DNA from: Chloroflexi bacterium OLB13
GTDB lineage: Bacteria; Chloroflexota; Anaerolineae; Aggregatilineales; Phototrophicaceae
Assembly (NCBI GenBank): GCA_001567485.1
Contig: JZRA01000066.1
Span: 1-34,995 of the forward strand
Reading direction: 5' to 3'
DNA: 34,995 nucleotides
The position numbers were made by a program, and so were the translations under genes. The notes under the pieces were generated by a model. It had not been told where the DNA came from. It was given only the letters and a program-made list of their open reading frames with translations, and made no database searches. This document shows positions 1 through 9,364 of this stretch, piece after piece (the stretch's first letter is position 1; each line of letters starts with the position of its first letter).

Positions 1-141
1 CATGAGTGATAGACGTGGCGCGCACGGGGGGATTGGGCGGGTCAGAGCGCCTTGAGTGCGCTTCCCGCCGAAGGTATTAGCCGTGGGTTTGAACCCTCGG
101 CGCGCAATGGAGGGCCTCGCTGGATGTCAACAGGGGACAGC

Positions 142-1690
142 ATGACGCATCCTTTTTCGCGTAGGGAGTGGCTGATCGCGGCGCTGATCGCGGCGGTCGT
201 GGCAGGTGTGGTCGTATACGCGCTGGTTCCACGGCCGACCTATCTCGACTCGTACTATCACTACAATGCGGCGGCGCGGCTGGCGCAAGGCGATGGCCTG
301 ACCGACCTCACGCTGTGGACATACCTCGGCCTGCCGCCTGATCTGACTCTACCGGCGACCGTGACTCCGTCGCACCTGTACTGGATGCCGATGAGCGCGC
401 TGCTGTCCGGCGCTGCGATGGCGGCGTTCGGCGTGTCGATGGATGCCGCGCAGATCCCGATGGTGACGTGCTTAGCGGGCGCGCTGCTGGTCGCGGTGCT
501 GGCCGGGGGATGGGTCACGCAGACACGCCGCGGGGCATGGCTGGCGCTGGCGCTGGCGGCGGCTTCCGGCGGATTTGTCGATATGTGGGGCGAGATCGAC
601 ACGGTTTGCGCCGTATGCGCTGTTCGGCGGGCTGGCGCTGACGGCGATGGTCGCGGGGCGGGATCGTGGCAGGCTGTGGCTGTGGGCGGCGGCGGGGATA
701 TTGGGCGGGCTGGGCCACCTGACCCGTTCCGACGGCCTGCTGCTGCCGATCGTCGGCGTGCTGGCCGCGCTGACTGCGCCGCGTAGACGGCTGCTGTCTG
801 CCGTGGCGGTCGCGGCTGGCTATGGGATCACGATGGCGCCGTGGTTCGCGCGCATGATGGGCGTCGTCGGCGCGCCCCTGCCGCTGGGCGGATTGCAGAC
901 TGCGTATTTGACCGATTACGCGCAGATTTTCGCGTATCCGTGGCGAACGCTGAGCCTCGGCGGCGTCGGCATCGGGCCGCTGCTGCAATCGCGGGTCGAG
1001 CCGCTGCTGATCAACCTCGGCGTGTTCGCCGTCGCGCAGGGCAATCTGCTGCTGTGGCCGTTCATGCTGTGGGGATTGTTCCGCGCTCGCCGGCATGTAT
1101 GGATCACAGTCGGGCTGTTCGCGCTGGGGCTGCATGCCGCGATGACGTTCGTGTTCGCGTGGCCGGGGGCGCGCGGCGGATTGTTCCACGGCGCTGCGGC
1201 GCTTGTCCCGTGGTGGGCGGCGCTGACCGCGTATGGCGTCGATGCGCTCGCGCGGCGGTTGAGCCGGCGTCAACCGCGCCGCGCCACGCTGAACTGGATC
1301 GTGGTTGCGGCTCTCGCGCTGCTGATCGGCGGCTTTATGACCGCGTTGTCGATGACGCCGGCATCGGAAGGCGCGCCCGCCTACATCGAGGCGATCCGGC
1401 CCTACGTTTCCGCCGATGACCGTGTCGCCTCGGTCGATCCGCCGGAGATCGCCTACTGGCTCGGCGCGGGCGGAGTCGTGCTGCCCTACGCCTCCCCCGA
1501 CGTGCTGTCACACCTGGCAGAGGACTTCGACCTCGACCTGCTGATCGTGACCGGCGTCGAGGACGGGGGCGACGGCGCAACCTCCGAGGCGCTGCCCGAA
1601 CCGCTGCGCCCACTGCTTGCCGCGCTTCCGCCGTCGCTCGTGCTGGAGGCGGACTTAGGCAGGACGCGCATCTACCGTTTCGTGCGCTGA
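142..1690 (+). CDS. Membrane glycosyltransferase, GT39/ArnT-like, frameshifted
   Basis: This is a polytopic membrane protein resembling the GT39/ArnT-like enzymes that transfer sugars from polyprenyl-phosphate donors outside the membrane. The N-terminus has one membrane helix (IAALIAAVVAGVVVYALV) followed by an acidic, Tyr-rich loop (YLDSYYHYNAAARLAQG), the usual site of the catalytic Asp in that fold. Many hydrophobic segments follow, then a soluble C-terminal part. The ATG at 142 is preferred because AGGGGA lies just upstream; an open frame from TTG at 52 adds an unconvincing leader. The reading frame breaks near 603: frame 1 covers roughly codons 1-154 and frame 2 continues to 1690. Removing one G from ACGGTTT restores a smooth EIDTFAPYALFGG. 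The stop lies 3 bases from the convergent deaminase stop. The family is inferred from topology and the N-terminal loop; substrate unknown. Confidence 0.6.
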
Positions 1691-1693
1691 CGC

Positions 1694-3028
1694 CTACGGA
1701 TGATAGGTCTGGATACGCTGGCCCGGCACGCGCTGGGCGAGGCGGCGATTCTGATGGCTGACGTTGGCGATCACGTCGTCTACGTCGATGGTCAGGATAC
1801 GCCGGTCGCGCATTACTACTTTTCCGTCGATGATGGTGTGGACAACATCGGAGGCCATCGCGCTGTAGACGAGGCTGGCCGTGATGCTGTGCAGCGGCTG
1901 ATGGTGCAGGCCGGACGTATCGACCACGATCAAGTCGGCGAGATAACCGGCCGCGACCGCGCCGACCTTCCCGCCCAACCCGACGACCTTCGCCGATTCG
2001 TGCGTGGCAATCGCCAGCGCTTCGGGGATCGTCAGCACTTCGGGATCGAGCGCGCGGTCTTTTTGGAGCATGGCGGTCAGGCGCATCGCCTCCCACAAAT
2101 CTAGCGTGTTGTTGCTGACCACGCCATCCGTTGCCAAGCCGACCGGTATTCCCACCGCGCGCAGATCGCGCACCGGCGTGATGTCCATGCCGAGCTTCAA
2201 GTACGTCTTGGGCGCGGTTGCCACGCCGACGCCGGCCGACGCCATACGCTCGACATCGTCGGGCGTGACGCCGCACGCGTGGGCGATGATCGTTCCGGGC
2301 AGCAGCACGCCGGTCTGCTCAAGGATTTCGATGGGCGTGATGCCGCGTTTAGCGAGGCTGGCCTCAGTCTGCGCGATCACCTCGGCGGCGTGGATATGCA
2401 CCGGCACACCGTGACGCCGCGCGATACGGCCGGCGGCCATCAGGAAGTCGTCGTCGCAGGTGTAGGGCGCGTGCGGGGCGACAATCGTCGTGATGCGCCC
2501 GTTCGCCGCGCCGTGCCACTCGCGGATGAACGTGTCGGTCTGGTCGAGCGCCGGCTTGCCGAGGCTGCTGAACATCGCCCAGCCCAGCACGCCGCGCATG
2601 CCGATCTGGTCGATCGCCTCGCCGCCGCGATCCATGTGGAAGTAGTGGTCGGCGACGGTCGTGATGCCGGCGCGGATCATCTCGGCCGCGCCCAGCAGCA
2701 TGCCCCAGTAGACGTCCTCGGCGGTCAGATTGTTCTCAAGCGGCCAGATGAACTCATTGAACCAACGGTCAATGCTGACGTCTTCGGCCAGACCGCGAAA
2801 CAGCACCATCGGCGTGTGCGCGTGGCAGTTGACGAACCCCGGCATGACGACCTTGTCGGTGGCGTCGATGATGGTACGGAAGTGTGATCGGTCAATCCGC
2901 CCCGCCGGCTGAACCGCCTCGATTCGCTGACCGCGCACGAGGACATCATAGCGGCGCAGTACGTCCGCGCGTGCCCCATCAGGGGAGACTGTCAATACAT
3001 TTCCGTTGGCGATCAAGAGGTCGTTCAT
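1694..3028 (-). CDS. mtaD: Amidohydrolase, 5-methylthioadenosine/S-adenosylhomocysteine deaminase type
   Basis: A 444-residue cytosolic metal-dependent hydrolase of the TRZ/ATZ and MTA/SAH deaminase family. Known members deaminate S-adenosylhomocysteine or methylthioadenosine to inosyl forms in methyl-cycle salvage. The expected metal and catalytic residues are present: HAHTP with H69 and H71, HIHAAE with H213 and E216, H250 in IIAHAC, and D301 in LATDG. A small beta domain is formed by the N-terminus (LLIANGNVLTV) and the C-terminus (LIVVDTSGLH, IIDGKVVMRD). Length is typical. The start ATG has GGAG about 5 bases upstream. The gene stands alone on the minus strand. Substrate cannot be fixed from sequence; guanine, chlorohydrolase-type and related nucleoside deaminases share this fold, but the length and motif spacing best fit MTA/SAH deaminase. 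Confidence 0.8.
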   Translation of the reverse strand: MNDLLIANGNVLTVSPDGARADVLRRYDVLVRGQRIEAVQPAGRIDRSHFRTIIDATDKVVMPGFVNCHAHTPMVLFRGLAEDVSIDRWFNEFIWPLENNLTAEDVYWGMLLGAAEMIRAGITTVADHYFHMDRGGEAIDQIGMRGVLGWAMFSSLGKPALDQTDTFIREWHGAANGRITTIVAPHAPYTCDDDFLMAAGRIARRHGVPVHIHAAEVIAQTEASLAKRGITPIEILEQTGVLLPGTIIAHACGVTPDDVERMASAGVGVATAPKTYLKLGMDITPVRDLRAVGIPVGLATDGVVSNNTLDLWEAMRLTAMLQKDRALDPEVLTIPEALAIATHESAKVVGLGGKVGAVAAGYLADLIVVDTSGLHHQPLHSITASLVYSAMASDVVHTIIDGKVVMRDRRILTIDVDDVIANVSHQNRRLAQRVPGQRIQTYHP

Positions 3029-3116
3029 GGGACTCCAGGACTAATCGTAATGGCAAGTGCTAATTGGCGTGACAGTGTAACGCGGCGCGGCGGATGTGTC
3101 ACCGTCCAAAGTTGAC

Positions 3117-3180
3117 TCAGGGGGCAGTATTCAGGGGGCAGTATTCAGTTGTCAGGGATCAGTGGGCAGATACCAGCGCA
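3117..3180. repeat. Intergenic heptad repeat tract
   Basis: The 14-mer TCAGGGGGCAGTAT occurs twice in perfect tandem (3117-3130 and 3131-3144). Degenerate 7-base units follow, each with AG at the same place (AGTTGTC, AGGGATC, AGTGGGC, AGATACC). The core TCAGGGGGCAGT recurs at 13356. The tract fills part of the gap between the divergent deaminase and phosphatase genes. There are no spacers and no coding potential. Confidence 0.6.
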
Positions 3181-3297
3181 CAACGATAACGCCGCCGTTT
3201 CAGACGTGCGGCGCTCCCTCCCTCCATGGTCATGGCTGGGGGTGAGGTGCGGATGTGCCTAGTTGTCAGGGCGGCGTGCGGCGTTTAGACTTGCGCC

Positions 3298-3948
3298 ATG
3301 TTCGGCCGAGTCATCGGTCGTCGGGACGGAAACACGCGCGTCTGCGCTGAAGTGAGAGAACGATACGTGTTCAAGAAGCCAATCCGCTTCGTTCGCAAGG
3401 GGTTTCGCATTCTGTACCACCGCCTGCGCGATCAGGGCGTGTGGACGACGTTCGTGTGGGTGTATGGCCGCGGCGTGTCTAAGCTGACCGGTGTGCCGCT
3501 GCTTCAGTACAGCCGCGTGACTTCGCAGCTCTACGTCGGGCCGCAGTTCAACGCACGCGGCAAACGGCATCTCGAAGCCAACGGTATCTCTGCGTTGGTC
3601 AACTTGCGCATCGAGTACGATGACGCGGCGCACGGCTTGGCGCTGGAGCACTATCTGCACCTTCCGGTGATCGACGACGCAGCGCCGACTATCGAGCAGT
3701 TCGAGCATGGGGCCGCGTTCATCCGTGAGCAGATCGCGGCGGGACGGTCGGTGTATATCCACTGCGCGGGCGGGGTGGGGCGCGCGCCGACCATCGCCGC
3801 GGCCTATCTGCTCTCGACCGGAAAGTCGCTGGGCGATGCGCTGGCGATGATCCGAAGCGCGCGGCCGTTTATCAGCATCACGCCGCCGCAGATGGAACAA
3901 CTTCATGCTTATGCCGCCCAACTCAACCGGCCGGAGCGTGTCGCATGA
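3298..3948 (+). CDS. Dual-specificity protein phosphatase family protein
   Basis: A cysteine-based phosphatase of the dual-specificity type. The signature [11 protein letters not shown] places the nucleophile at C156 and the phosphate-binding Arg at R162 (numbering from 3298). The general acid is probably D126 or D127 in LPVIDDAAP, about 30 residues earlier as expected. The C-terminal helix region ([22 protein letters not shown]) is typical of the family. A basic N-terminal segment ([20 protein letters not shown]) precedes the domain. The ATG at 3298 lacks a ribosome site; GTG at 3367, preceded by GAGAG, may be the real start and would give 193 residues. It overlaps the next gene by 4 bases (ATGA), so the two are probably co-translated. 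The substrate could be a phosphoprotein, an RNA end or a phospholipid and cannot be told from sequence. Confidence 0.8.
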   Translation: MFGRVIGRRDGNTRVCAEVRERYVFKKPIRFVRKGFRILYHRLRDQGVWTTFVWVYGRGVSKLTGVPLLQYSRVTSQLYVGPQFNARGKRHLEANGISALVNLRIEYDDAAHGLALEHYLHLPVIDDAAPTIEQFEHGAAFIREQIAAGRSVYIHCAGGVGRAPTIAAAYLLSTGKSLGDALAMIRSARPFISITPPQMEQLHAYAAQLNRPERVA

Positions 3949-4535
3949 ACTTATGGCGCAAGGAAACCCCGATCTACGTGGTGAGCGGACTGCCGCGCTC
4001 CGGCACGTCGCTGATGATGCAGATGCTAGAAGCGGGCGGCGTGCCGGTGCTGGTTGATGCCGAACGGCCTGCTGACGAGAGCAACCCGCGCGGTTATTAC
4101 GAATACGCGCCGGTCAAGCGGCTGTACGCCGGCGATGCGGCGTGGCTGCGTGGGGCGCGCGGCAAGGCGGTCAAGGTCGTGTCGGCGCTGCTCAGCGCGC
4201 TGCCAGCGATCCACACCTACCGCGTGATCTTCATGCAGCGTCCGCTGGACGAGGTGCTGCGTTCGCAGCGGGCGATGCTGACGCGGCTGAACCGCGCGAC
4301 AGCGGAGTCCGACGACAAGATGCTGGAAGACACCGAGCGCCACCTGTGGGCGATCGATCAGTGGCTGACGACTCAGCGCGGTGTATCGGCGCTGCATGTC
4401 GGCTACCACGACGTGCTGGCCGATCCGCGCGCGCAGGCCGAAGCGGTGGCGAAGTTCCTCGGCTTACAACTCGACATCGACGCGATGGTCAAGGTGGTCG
4501 ATCCGGCGCTGCACCGCGAGCGGGGCGAGTCTTAG
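3945..4535 (+). CDS. Small sulfotransferase family protein
   Basis: A 196-residue P-loop protein of the sulfotransferase superfamily, which moves sulfate from PAPS to a hydroxyl or amino group. The 5'-phosphosulfate loop is clear at residues 14-22 (SGLPRSGTS). The region [19 protein letters not shown] matches the 3'-phosphate-binding strand-helix, with its Arg and Ser. It is shorter than most carbohydrate sulfotransferases, so the acceptor-binding part is reduced. The start ATG overlaps the phosphatase stop as ATGA, arguing for one operon and coordinated production. Its stop codon TAG (4533-4535) shares bases with the TAA of the convergent GNAT gene. Acceptor unknown. Some proteins with this loop are only sulfotransferase-like, so catalysis is an inference. 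Confidence 0.75.
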   Translation: MNLWRKETPIYVVSGLPRSGTSLMMQMLEAGGVPVLVDAERPADESNPRGYYEYAPVKRLYAGDAAWLRGARGKAVKVVSALLSALPAIHTYRVIFMQRPLDEVLRSQRAMLTRLNRATAESDDKMLEDTERHLWAIDQWLTTQRGVSALHVGYHDVLADPRAQAEAVAKFLGLQLDIDAMVKVVDPALHRERGES

Positions 4536-5488
4536 ACCTGAAGCGCGAAGGTGATCCGGCTGAACGGGTCGCTTTCGGCATCCGTCCCGAACAGACCGGC
4601 GGTCTCGCTGTCCACGATCAGGCGCAGCGCGTGATACTTTTCGCGGTGCGCCCAGTCGCGCAGGGCGGTCAGCAGCACCGGGTTCATCGGCCGCGCCGAC
4701 CAGCCCCACAGGTCGACGATGCGCGGGTCGTGCGGGACGGGCTGCGCGCAGATCAGCACCCCGTGGCCGCTGGCGTCGAGCTTCATCCGGCTGATGCCGC
4801 GCTGGGCGAGCTGTGGGATCACCTCCCACACCGACACCCACACCGACTCCCACAGCATCGACGCGCTTTCGGTGCGCCCGAAGGCCATCAGCATGCCGTC
4901 GATCTGATCGACGCTGGATCGGGTGTGTTCGGTGACTTTGTAAAATCCCTGACCCGCCTTGGATGGCACTAGATAGCGGCTGACCCGCGCCAAAGGGGCG
5001 AATCCGCGCTGGCGGTAGAACTGCGCGTCGTCGCCGGTCTCGCTGGGCAGCGAAACGGTCAGGCGCTTGTCCGGCAGGTGGCGCGCGACATCGCCCGCAC
5101 GGCGCAGCAGGGAATCGGCGATCTCGGCGTCCGGCCCGGCCGCCCCGCCCGTCACCAAATGCGCCAAGTGTAAATGCCCGCCGAACGGTGCAGGTTCGTA
5201 GCCCGGATAGGCTTCCAGATAGCCGACGATCTCGCCGCGCCGTTCGGCGACGAGCGCCAGGCCGACGCCGTTCAGCAGACGCCCCAGCGCAATGGCCGCG
5301 GTCTCGATGCTCATCCACGGGCCGCCGTGCGTCCAGCGTTCGTAGACGGTGAGCGAATCGTAGGGCAGGCTCTCGACGCTGCCGCTGGCGGTCAGGCGCT
5401 GCCATACCGGAATGCGCGAACGGAACAACATGCAGATCGGGCGCGCGTCGTCCAGCAGCGCCTCGCGGACGGTGATCTGTTCGACCAT
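4532..5488 (-). CDS. GNAT family N-acetyltransferase
   Basis: A 318-residue protein with a GNAT-type acetyltransferase domain in its first half. The N-terminus ITVREALLDDARPICMLF is the usual opening strand and helix. The central strand LALVAERRGEIVGYLEAY follows, then a segment ending in FYRQRGFAPLARVSRYLVP, the typical last strands after the acetyl-CoA site. The second half (from about residue 190) looks like a diverged second GNAT fold ending YHALRLIVDSETAGLFG, so this may be a tandem-GNAT protein. The canonical acetyl-CoA loop Q/RxxGxG/A is not obvious. It lies 40 bases downstream of the ClpB-like gene on the same strand and is probably the last gene of that operon. Substrate unknown. Confidence 0.75.
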   Translation of the reverse strand: MVEQITVREALLDDARPICMLFRSRIPVWQRLTASGSVESLPYDSLTVYERWTHGGPWMSIETAAIALGRLLNGVGLALVAERRGEIVGYLEAYPGYEPAPFGGHLHLAHLVTGGAAGPDAEIADSLLRRAGDVARHLPDKRLTVSLPSETGDDAQFYRQRGFAPLARVSRYLVPSKAGQGFYKVTEHTRSSVDQIDGMLMAFGRTESASMLWESVWVSVWEVIPQLAQRGISRMKLDASGHGVLICAQPVPHDPRIVDLWGWSARPMNPVLLTALRDWAHREKYHALRLIVDSETAGLFGTDAESDPFSRITFALQV

Positions 5489-5528
5489 CAGCCGCCTGCT
5501 TCCGTATGCGGGATAACGAGAGAGTGCG

Positions 5529-7754
5529 TCATACCGAAAGCTCCTGACCGTCCTTGACCGCGCTGAACGTCAGCCCGTCCTCGCCGCTGCCAACGTGAAT
5601 CTCGGTGCCTGCTTCAGGGTTGACCCTGAGCATGAACTCGGCCAATGGCACACGCACGAAACGCTGGATGATGCGGCGCAGTGGGCGCGCGCCGTACTCC
5701 GGCTCGTCGTACTGCGTCATCATCCAGTCGACAGAGTCGTCGCCGAATGTGAGCGTGATGCCGCGCTCAGCCACCAGTTTGGCTTCCTTCTTCAGTTGAA
5801 GCAGCAGGATTTTGCGCAAGCTGTCGCCGCTGAGCGCGTTGAACATGACCACTTCGTCGAGCCGGTTGAGGAACTCTGGCCGGAAGTACCCGCGCACCTC
5901 GTCCATCGCCGCCTCGCGCACCGCGTCGTCGATCTCCGGCACAGCCAGCTGCCGGCTGCCGAGGTTGCTGGTCAGGATGATGACCGTTTCGCTGAAGCTG
6001 ACGGTATTGCCGCGTCCGTCGGTCAGGCGGCCTTCTTCCATCATTTGCAGCAGGATGTCCATGACCTGCAAGTGCGCTTTCTCGACCTCGTCGAACAGCA
6101 CCAGCAGGTACGGCTGTTTCTTGACGCGCTCGGTGAGCTGGCCGCCGGCTTCGCTGTCGACGTAGCCGGATGGCGACCCGAGCAGACGGTTGATGCTGCT
6201 CTCGTCCTTGAACTCGGACATATCCAGCGGCAGCATGGCCGACTCGCTGCCGAACATGAACTCGGCCAGTGCCTTTGCCAGCTCGGTTTTGCCAACACCG
6301 GTGGGGCCGAGGAACAAGAATGACCCGATCGGACGCTTGGGATCTTTGAGGCCGACGCGCGCCGCCTTGATCGCGCGGCTGACGGCGATTACGGCTTGAT
6401 CCTGCCCGACGATGCGCTCCTTGATGTGCTCGACCATGCTGGCGTAGCGGCTGCGCTCGTCCGCGCCCAGCTTGTTGACCGGCACACCCGTCACCTGACT
6501 GGCCGCCAGCGTCACGTCCTCGGCGTCGAGGCGCGTATCGGCCAGCTCAGGCCGGAACGCGAGATGCGACTGCTTGCTCATGTTGACCATCGCGGCGGTG
6601 CGGTGCATCAGGTGTTCGGCGCTGCGCGGCAGGGGGAGCGCGCTCATATAGCGTTTCGCCAGTGTGACCGCCAGCCGAATCGCCTCGTCGTCGATTTCGA
6701 GGCCGTAGTCGGCTTCGAACGTCGCTTTGCTGACCGTCAGCATGGCGATGGCTTCGTCAAGGGACGGCTCTGGCACGCGCAGCATTTGGCTGTTCTCGGC
6801 GATGCTGCTCACAGTCAGCAGGCGGCCGTTGTATTCCTGCTCGGTGGTCGTCCCGATGATGACCGGGTTATCGCTGAGGAAGGCTTTTTGCAGCGTTGCG
6901 GTCGCCTTATTGAACTCGGCTTTGGCCGGCCCGCCGAAGAAGCGGTGCAGGTGCGGCACAAACAGGATGCCGTCACCCGCTTTGGCGAGGCCGGCGCGCA
7001 CGGCGTTCAGGTCGTTGTCGAGCAGGGCGGTCTCGTCCAGCGTGACGAGCGACTTGAGACGGGTCGGGCCTTTGCCTTCGCCCATCAGCACGCCGAGGCT
7101 GTAGACCAGCGTGCGCTTGCCGACGCCGTCCGGCCCGACGAGGATGACGTGCCGGTTGACCGACTGCGAGAGGATGTTCATCATGTCGCGCAGCAGTGCC
7201 TCGCGGAAGTAGACCGGGCGGGCATCGCCAGCCTTTGTCACCGCGACCACGTCGCGCGCGGTGCTGTCCTTGCGCACGATCTTGCCCGATGCACGCGCGT
7301 CCTGAATCGCCTTCGGGGTCACGCCGTACTGGCGCAGGATGCCCGATGTGCTCATGCTGCTTTCGGCCAACACTTGCAGCGCGTGATCGGTGTCGACGCG
7401 CGTCTCGTTGGCGCTTTGGGCCACCGACAGCGCGTCGTCCAGCAGGATGACCGTTTGCCGGCTGAGAGGCACAGTGGCGCCGCCTTTCGCCAGAAAGTCG
7501 AGGTTGCCCGGTTGGTCGCGATTGACGTCGACGGCCAGCTCGACCTGCCGCTCGATCTGCCGCTTCTGGAAATTGCGCGACACGCTGAGGACGTCGAGCA
7601 GACGCGCGGCGGCGGTGTTCGACTGACGGGTGAGCGCGAGCAGGATCAGTTCCGGCGTGAGGTACGTGGCGCGGCGGTTGACCACGACCTGCGCGGCGGC
7701 GCTCATCGCCTCGGACAGGTCGCGCGAAAGCAAGTCGGGATTAAGTTGTGCCAT
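5529..7754 (-). CDS. ClpB/ClpC-like AAA+ ATPase with degenerate first ATPase module
   Basis: A 741-residue double-AAA+ protein of the Hsp100 family. It has an N-terminal Clp-N-like helical region (about 1-140), a first AAA+ module (about 180-390) and a second (about 430-650) with a C-terminal D2-small domain. The second module is canonical: Walker A GPTGVGKT (483-490), Walker B LLVLFDEVE (550-558), sensor 1 TSN (595-597), arginine-finger region FRPEFLNR (624-631) and sensor 2 GARPLRR. The first is not: Walker A reads GPDGVGKR, with Arg for Ser/Thr, and the Walker B site reads ILFVPHLH, without the Asp-Glu pair. The ClpB coiled-coil M-domain and the ClpP-docking IGF/LGF loop both seem absent. 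ATG at 7754 is chosen (GGAGA 12 bases upstream), overlapping the permease end by 14 bases; an in-frame start at 7817 is less likely. Role inferred: unfoldase with one active ring. Confidence 0.85.
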   Translation of the reverse strand: MAQLNPDLLSRDLSEAMSAAAQVVVNRRATYLTPELILLALTRQSNTAAARLLDVLSVSRNFQKRQIERQVELAVDVNRDQPGNLDFLAKGGATVPLSRQTVILLDDALSVAQSANETRVDTDHALQVLAESSMSTSGILRQYGVTPKAIQDARASGKIVRKDSTARDVVAVTKAGDARPVYFREALLRDMMNILSQSVNRHVILVGPDGVGKRTLVYSLGVLMGEGKGPTRLKSLVTLDETALLDNDLNAVRAGLAKAGDGILFVPHLHRFFGGPAKAEFNKATATLQKAFLSDNPVIIGTTTEQEYNGRLLTVSSIAENSQMLRVPEPSLDEAIAMLTVSKATFEADYGLEIDDEAIRLAVTLAKRYMSALPLPRSAEHLMHRTAAMVNMSKQSHLAFRPELADTRLDAEDVTLAASQVTGVPVNKLGADERSRYASMVEHIKERIVGQDQAVIAVSRAIKAARVGLKDPKRPIGSFLFLGPTGVGKTELAKALAEFMFGSESAMLPLDMSEFKDESSINRLLGSPSGYVDSEAGGQLTERVKKQPYLLVLFDEVEKAHLQVMDILLQMMEEGRLTDGRGNTVSFSETVIILTSNLGSRQLAVPEIDDAVREAAMDEVRGYFRPEFLNRLDEVVMFNALSGDSLRKILLLQLKKEAKLVAERGITLTFGDDSVDWMMTQYDEPEYGARPLRRIIQRFVRVPLAEFMLRVNPEAGTEIHVGSGEDGLTFSAVKDGQELSV

Positions 7755-9057
7755 AAGTTTCAGAGGTCTCCATCGGTTCGATGATGAGTTCGTCGGGTAC
7801 GGATTCGCGGTCTCCAAGCACGTCCTTGACGTACACCTCGTCCAGCAGCACCAGCAGGATCGCCATCAGCGGCACGGCGAACATGATGCCCAAGAAGCCG
7901 AAGAAGATGCCGAAGACGATCTGTCCGATCAGGATCAGCACCGGCGGCATGTTCATATCTTCGTTCGCCAAGATGGGCGACACGACCTGACTTTGCACGA
8001 AGCTGACGCCGTATACGATCAGGACGATCACGAGCAGGCGGTCGGGCGATTGCACCGCGCCGACCAGCAGGGCCGGGATCAACGCCAGCAGTGGGCCGAA
8101 GTTCGGGACGAACGACGCCACGCCAGCGATCACGCCGAGCGCCGCCCACTGCGTGGGCAGGTCGGCAAGCACGAGCAGCAGAACGCCGGTCAGGATTCCG
8201 GCGACCAGCATCGAGACGCCGGTGATCTTGAGCCAAGCGCGGATGGCCTCGTCGATGCGGTGGAGGATCGTGCGCATACGGCCGCGATACCCGACCGGCG
8301 TATAGAGGATGATACGATCAACGTAGCGCCCCGGTTCCGCCAGAAAATACATGCTGATGAAGATCACGATCAACATGCTGAGCAGGAAATTGGCGAGTCC
8401 GCCGAGCAGCGGGATGACCGACCCGCCGACCGTGCCCAGCGCGCTGAGCAGCTGCCCGCCGATGTCTTGCAGGACGGATTGGCTGAGGTTGAGGGTGAGG
8501 CTGGGCTGGATGACGGAGACGAACTGCGTAATATGCGGGTCGATGTCGATGCGGCGGAGGTAGCGCACGATGTCGAGCGATGTCACGCCGTCGGCGCCTG
8601 CCCCGAGGCGATAGCTGCTGCCGAAGATCGCGGTGAGGTCAACATTTTTCAGAAACGGGATTTCGTTGAGCACGCGCCCGCCGTCCCACCATTCTGAGAC
8701 GCGGTCGATGCCGGCCGGTATGGTGGTGTTGATGAGCGTCACGAACTGCTCGATGATCTGCGGGAACACGACGATGGACAGGATCAGCAGGATGAGGACG
8801 ACGCCGATCAGCGTGATCAAGATCGCCGTACCCCGGCTCATCTTGCGCCCGTCGTTGAACGGCAGCGTGATCTGAGTCAGACGCCGGATCGGGATGGTGA
8901 AGAAGATGACCAGCACGATCGATGTGAAGGTCAGCAGTAGGATACTGCGAATCTGCCACAGCGCGATGATGATGATTCCGGTCAGGAACAGCAGGAATAC
9001 CCAGTTGGACGACCACCGGTTAGGTGTGGGCGTCGTGGAGTTTGTGGCGGTGGACAT
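7741..9057 (-). CDS. AI-2E family transporter (TqsA/PerM-like permease)
   Basis: A 438-residue inner-membrane permease of the AI-2E family, whose members include the autoinducer-2 exporter TqsA and Na+/H+ antiporter-like proteins. Two N-terminal helices (WVFLLFLTGIIIIALWQI, ILLLTFTSIVLVIFFTI), a third (AILITLIGVVLILLILSIVV), a long soluble insert with amphipathic stretches, then a C-terminal helix bundle are visible. The segment VASFVPNFGPLLALIPALLVG matches the family's most conserved region. The soluble tail ends PMETSETYGTT and overlaps the start of the ClpB-like gene by 14 bases, suggesting translational coupling. GAGGA stands about 11 bases before the ATG. Substrate is not deducible; only a minority of the family has been linked to AI-2. 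Confidence 0.88.
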   Translation of the reverse strand: MSTATNSTTPTPNRWSSNWVFLLFLTGIIIIALWQIRSILLLTFTSIVLVIFFTIPIRRLTQITLPFNDGRKMSRGTAILITLIGVVLILLILSIVVFPQIIEQFVTLINTTIPAGIDRVSEWWDGGRVLNEIPFLKNVDLTAIFGSSYRLGAGADGVTSLDIVRYLRRIDIDPHITQFVSVIQPSLTLNLSQSVLQDIGGQLLSALGTVGGSVIPLLGGLANFLLSMLIVIFISMYFLAEPGRYVDRIILYTPVGYRGRMRTILHRIDEAIRAWLKITGVSMLVAGILTGVLLLVLADLPTQWAALGVIAGVASFVPNFGPLLALIPALLVGAVQSPDRLLVIVLIVYGVSFVQSQVVSPILANEDMNMPPVLILIGQIVFGIFFGFLGIMFAVPLMAILLVLLDEVYVKDVLGDRESVPDELIIEPMETSETYGTT

Positions 9058-9364
9058 CGGCGTTTCAGTCCTCGATTCGTGCAGCGTCTCAATGATAACG
9101 TACTTTCGCCTGTGCCAAGAAGGTTAGGCCGGTTGCTGCCCGTGCGGATGTCCCCCAATTCGGCCTCTGAGCAGGTTGTTGGGAAATCCAGCGGTTGTCG
9201 GGCTGTGAGTGTAAGGCGCGGCGCAGTTCCCCCAATTAGGGTGGGGCGTTTCGGCGCGGCATAGGGCATCAATCAGCCCAGCGTAGGTACAGCGCGGGGA
9301 GAATTGCGCGTATAATCCGGGGTATGCGTTCACCATTTTCGCTGACGATGAAAGGAAATCGACC
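9058..9364 (+). promoter_or_regulatory. Intergenic region with a sigma70-type -10 element for the lipoprotein gene
   Basis: This 307-base gap separates the divergent permease and lipoprotein genes. A consensus -10 box TATAAT sits at 9311-9316, 49 bases before the lipoprotein ATG; no good -35 box is seen at 16-18 bases, so the element may rely on an activator or be weak. The word CCCCCAATT occurs twice (9152-9160 and 9229-9237), with no known meaning. The ribosome site AAGGAA precedes the ATG. Otherwise nothing is recognised. Confidence 0.45.

Noticed and set aside
84..95. tRNA T-arm-like GGGTTTGAACCC
   Set aside because: The loop and stem lengths do not fit a T-arm, and no acceptor, D or anticodon arms are found around it.
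1..141. Short plus-strand frame from ATG at 2 as the end of an upstream gene
   Set aside because: Only 17 codons remain before the stop and nothing recognisable is encoded; too little to support a gene.
6396..7784. Long plus-strand open frame (462 codons) opposite the ClpB-like gene
   Set aside because: It is the antisense shadow of a gene with complete AAA+ motifs, and its translation is an Arg/His/Val-rich mixture without domains.
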